Below, piece after piece: positions 12,121 through 64,000 of a stretch of 64,000 nucleotides of DNA (position 1 is the first letter of the stretch; each line of letters begins with the position of its first letter). Both the position numbers and the translations under genes were made by a program. A model generated the notes under the pieces. The model saw only the letters and a list, made by a program, of their open reading frames with translations, was not told where the DNA came from and ran no database searches. Source of the stretch: Trichobilharzia szidati (taxonomy: Eukaryota; Platyhelminthes; Trematoda; Strigeidida; Schistosomatidae). Location: positions 57,509,564 through 57,573,563 of the forward strand of contig OX235279.1 in NCBI GenBank assembly GCA_944472155.2, read 5' to 3'.

Positions 12121-12129
12121 CACCATACA

Positions 12130-13559
12130 GTTTACGTCTGCTACTGAAGTCTTATGTTTTATACTGAATCCAAAAAATGAATCAAAATGATAATGACAGG
12201 TCGTCGTCACACCTGTCAGATTTGAGAAAAATATCTGTCACTAATCTGTGAGTCATACAATGAATTTGTTACCTGGTGGTGAACAGCTTTGTTACTTTGT
12301 TGTTTAGATCATGGAAATACCTTCCATTCCAAACCATACAAATCAATCTTGCCATCTTCACATGTAAGTTGGCTGGATAACTTAATTACCAAATTTTTGT
12401 TGTTTTTTCCTGTTATTTCTGAGTGAAATTGTATCATTTATGCAAGCGAATTATTACAGCCACTGACGCAGTTTTTTATAAGAAGGAAGGACAAAATTAT
12501 CACACCATCATCATGATCACTGATAATGAGTAATTTGGTAGACAGCAAAAAATAATTGTTATACTAGGCAGTAAACATGATAATATAATTAGTGTACTGT
12601 CAAATAATTGCAATAATAATCATCATAACATTACTTTCTAGAAAAGAAACAAAGGAAAGTAAATCTACACAGCTCCATAGATAATTGAATCTCTTTTCAT
12701 TGGGAATAATCAATCTTTCTGACTGGAATGAGGAGTATAATGTTATCATTTTGTAATAAGTAGTATAACCTGACAATGGTTAAATTTCTCATATATTTAC
12801 TATTGTTAGTATTGATTGTAGTTGCGTTGATCATATTATGCTGGCTATATATATTTGTTAAAATACTATTTTGGTTTGTTGGGCGCCACACTTTAAAATG
12901 GAAGTGAAACAAGGAGAATGTAAAAGGATGATTATTTTTATGGTAGAGAAACAAACAAAAAATAGATCACAAAAATAAAAACTGTAATGTTAAATATAGT
13001 TTTGTTGATTGAAGGCAAAGTGCATCAATTATCGCGTAGCATTTATATAATGAATGTGTGTAAGTTAAGAAATGCAATTACAGTTATCATCTATATTTAA
13101 CTTTCATACCAATATAATGTAAGAAAGGGTTCTGAAAATGCAACCAAAGAAAAACCAGTGATATCAAAATTGATCAGTGTTCAATACATATATACCTTCA
13201 TCTCGTAAAGTAATATCAAATCTAAATGCATGAACTAGTCTTGGGTACAATTTATAGTCACTGCAGTGATAATAATATTAGTAATAATATAGGCCTTTAG
13301 AATACTGCAAAATAACAAAGAGATATTCTTTGAGTTTTTCGTTTTCTATTTAAAATTTTAGGGAAATCAAACAAAGAAATCAGTGGGTGAAAATAGTGTG
13401 TATATATATATCACATAGGCAAATCATAATATCACCACGACTGCAAGCGGAGAATAAAAAATAATGATAATACTTGGACAGACGATTACACTGTGATTAG
13501 TATTCAGGCGCTATTGTAAACTGTATCGTTTGTTTTGCATTAACATTTCATCCATTCGG

Positions 13560-13616
<57 letters not shown>

Positions 13617-14010
13617 ATATATTTGAAAAGCAATACACGCTAATGAGAGTAGTATTCGTGGATAGGACCGTGGGAAGACTCAGGACAATGTGACTGAACG
13701 AGCCTGTTCTCTTGCTAGTAGGATTAATGGAATCAAAGTAATCACTGGGCGACTATTCTGCTGTATAAAGGGATGCTTGAAATATTTAAAGAAAAAAAAA
13801 TTAATATATTGTTATCTTCAATGAATGAAATCTGTATTTTACTAAAATGATGCAAGAACATTCCTTAAGTTTTGCCTAAACTGTAATTTCAGAATACACC
13901 AGTCATAACTTGGGATAACAACAACACTTGCATGGTAGACGGAATAACCATGAATCTCAATATTGTGATAATGAAATCTCATATGCCTGTTGTCAGAACA
14001 ACAAGTATTT
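12130..14010. other. Unassigned intergenic or PAK 3' region
   Basis: The last exon and 3' UTR of the minus-strand PAK gene should lie between here and about 1.5 kb. I looked for a minus-strand exon resembling the C-terminal HxFL segment of PAKs and did not find a convincing one. A (TA)n tract occupies 13562-13621. Confidence 0.35.
13562..13621. repeat. (TA)n microsatellite
   Basis: About 60 bases of TA dinucleotides with one phase break. Confidence 0.9.
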
Positions 14011-14011
14011 T

Positions 14012-14190
14012 TTTATTATAGCTTGACTCCACTCAGTATTTGTGATACAAGTATGGAATTTTCAGCATGGATATCAGTAGCCCAAATTTAGCAGGCCGAC
14101 CATTGAGATCAGAAGTGCGTCAGCCGGCAATCGAACCCCGGACCATGTGCATGGTCGGCGAGCGTCCTAACCGCTCTGCCACCGATTCAC
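14012..14190 (-). mobile_element. tRNA-derived SINE S1 copy
   Basis: Complete minus-strand copy: T-rich end (reversed A tail), body ggaattttcagcatgg, box B reversed (aatcgaaccccgg), box A reversed (cctaaccgctctgccacc). Confidence 0.85.
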
Positions 14191-14565
14191 AGGATTTATA
14201 TGATATGTTTCCGAAGTGATCGTAGAATTTTTTGTTGCGTCATTTAATTTCAAAAATTATTGTAATCTATTTCCAATTTTATCTTCACCTTTATTGATTT
14301 ATTCAAAGTACCAGGAAAACTACTAAACTATATACCATTTTAATCAAGATAAGTAAATACATAATTTAAATCTCCACGTTAACCTATTGGCATTTGTTTA
14401 CACACATGACACTAATTGAAATATTGGTACAAATAGCTGAAATCAAATCATAGCATCTATTTTCTAAAGGAAATACACTTATCTGTTTAGTGGTGAAAGT
14501 CTTCAAAGTCACTTGATAAATGCAAATACAAACACATACACACAAACACACACACATTAGCTTAC

Positions 14566-63789
<49,224 letters not shown>

Positions 63790-64000
63790 CTGTAATCAAA
63801 ACGATCAATTAGTTTTAGTACAGAATAAACCAAATTCAATGTGGAAAATAAATGTGCATAGTAAAAGAATTCCCAAAATATCAATAGAAACAAGCCTAAT
63901 AATTTTTAATAGCATTTATCGTGAGATCCTTATTTTTACTTTTATATCGCATTTTACATCAGTGCTGAATTTTGTGAATGCAAAAATATCATTATACGTA
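63790..64000 (-). other. PAK intron at window edge
   Basis: Intron sequence upstream (in transcript direction) of the 63789 acceptor. No exon seen. Confidence 0.5.

Noticed and set aside
12697..12954. Minus-strand frame containing HPF, considered as the missing last PAK exon
   Set aside because: No splice acceptor precedes the HPF codons in phase 0, and the following residues do not resemble a PAK C-terminus.

Overview
The window is AT-rich animal DNA, almost certainly from a schistosome or a close flatworm relative. The reasons are the short, strictly spliced exons in very long introns, the mix of retroelements (RTE/SR2-like, CR1/SR1-like, Penelope-like) and the tRNA-derived retroposons that carry hammerhead ribozymes, including a repeat resembling the schistosome Sm-alpha family. 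There is no bacterial-style gene content.

Host genes. (1) A terminal coding exon of an unidentified plus-strand gene lies at 1193-1408. (2) The rest of the window is one minus-strand gene, a group I p21-activated kinase (PAK). Nine exons are visible from 63789 down to 14566. All splice phases are compatible and together they encode about 732 codons. The N-terminal part (including the expected p21-binding domain) lies beyond position 64000. The last short exon, after kinase subdomain XI, was not found. The kinase domain is essentially complete across exons at 31.7, 29.6, 26.9, 19.6 and 14.6 kb.

Layout. 1-4 kb: end of the plus-strand gene and its downstream region. 4-14 kb: transposon graveyard between the convergent genes (RTE family A, RTE family B, a Penelope fragment with terminal inverted repeats, SINEs). 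14.5-64 kb: PAK, with introns of about 1.9 to 11.2 kb filled by repeats. The intron at 32-41.7 kb holds a compound insertion of about 4 kb: a Penelope-like fragment with 270-bp inverted ends, containing a nearly intact RTE-B copy. The intron at 42-53 kb holds a decayed Penelope-like element, Sm-alpha-like repeats, a degenerate full-length RTE-B copy, a SINE with an RTE-B-like tail, and a fold-back element with hammerhead ribozymes.

The most interesting signal is a set of hammerhead self-cleaving ribozyme motifs in several repeat classes. Three copies (51586-51630 minus, 51962-52006 plus, 23953-23995 plus) have a complete consensus core with paired stems. One of these sits in a 154-bp element flanked by a perfect 13-bp target-site duplication. 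The minus-strand one is in the sense orientation of the PAK pre-mRNA. Other classes are degenerate: the Sm-alpha-like copies, a second tRNA-SINE family, and a Penelope-type repeat with at least eight copies. A second signal is that three RTE-B copies share the same 4-base surplus exactly at the catalytic F-A-D-D box of the reverse transcriptase.

All calls come from reading the sequence and remembered family signatures. No database search was run.
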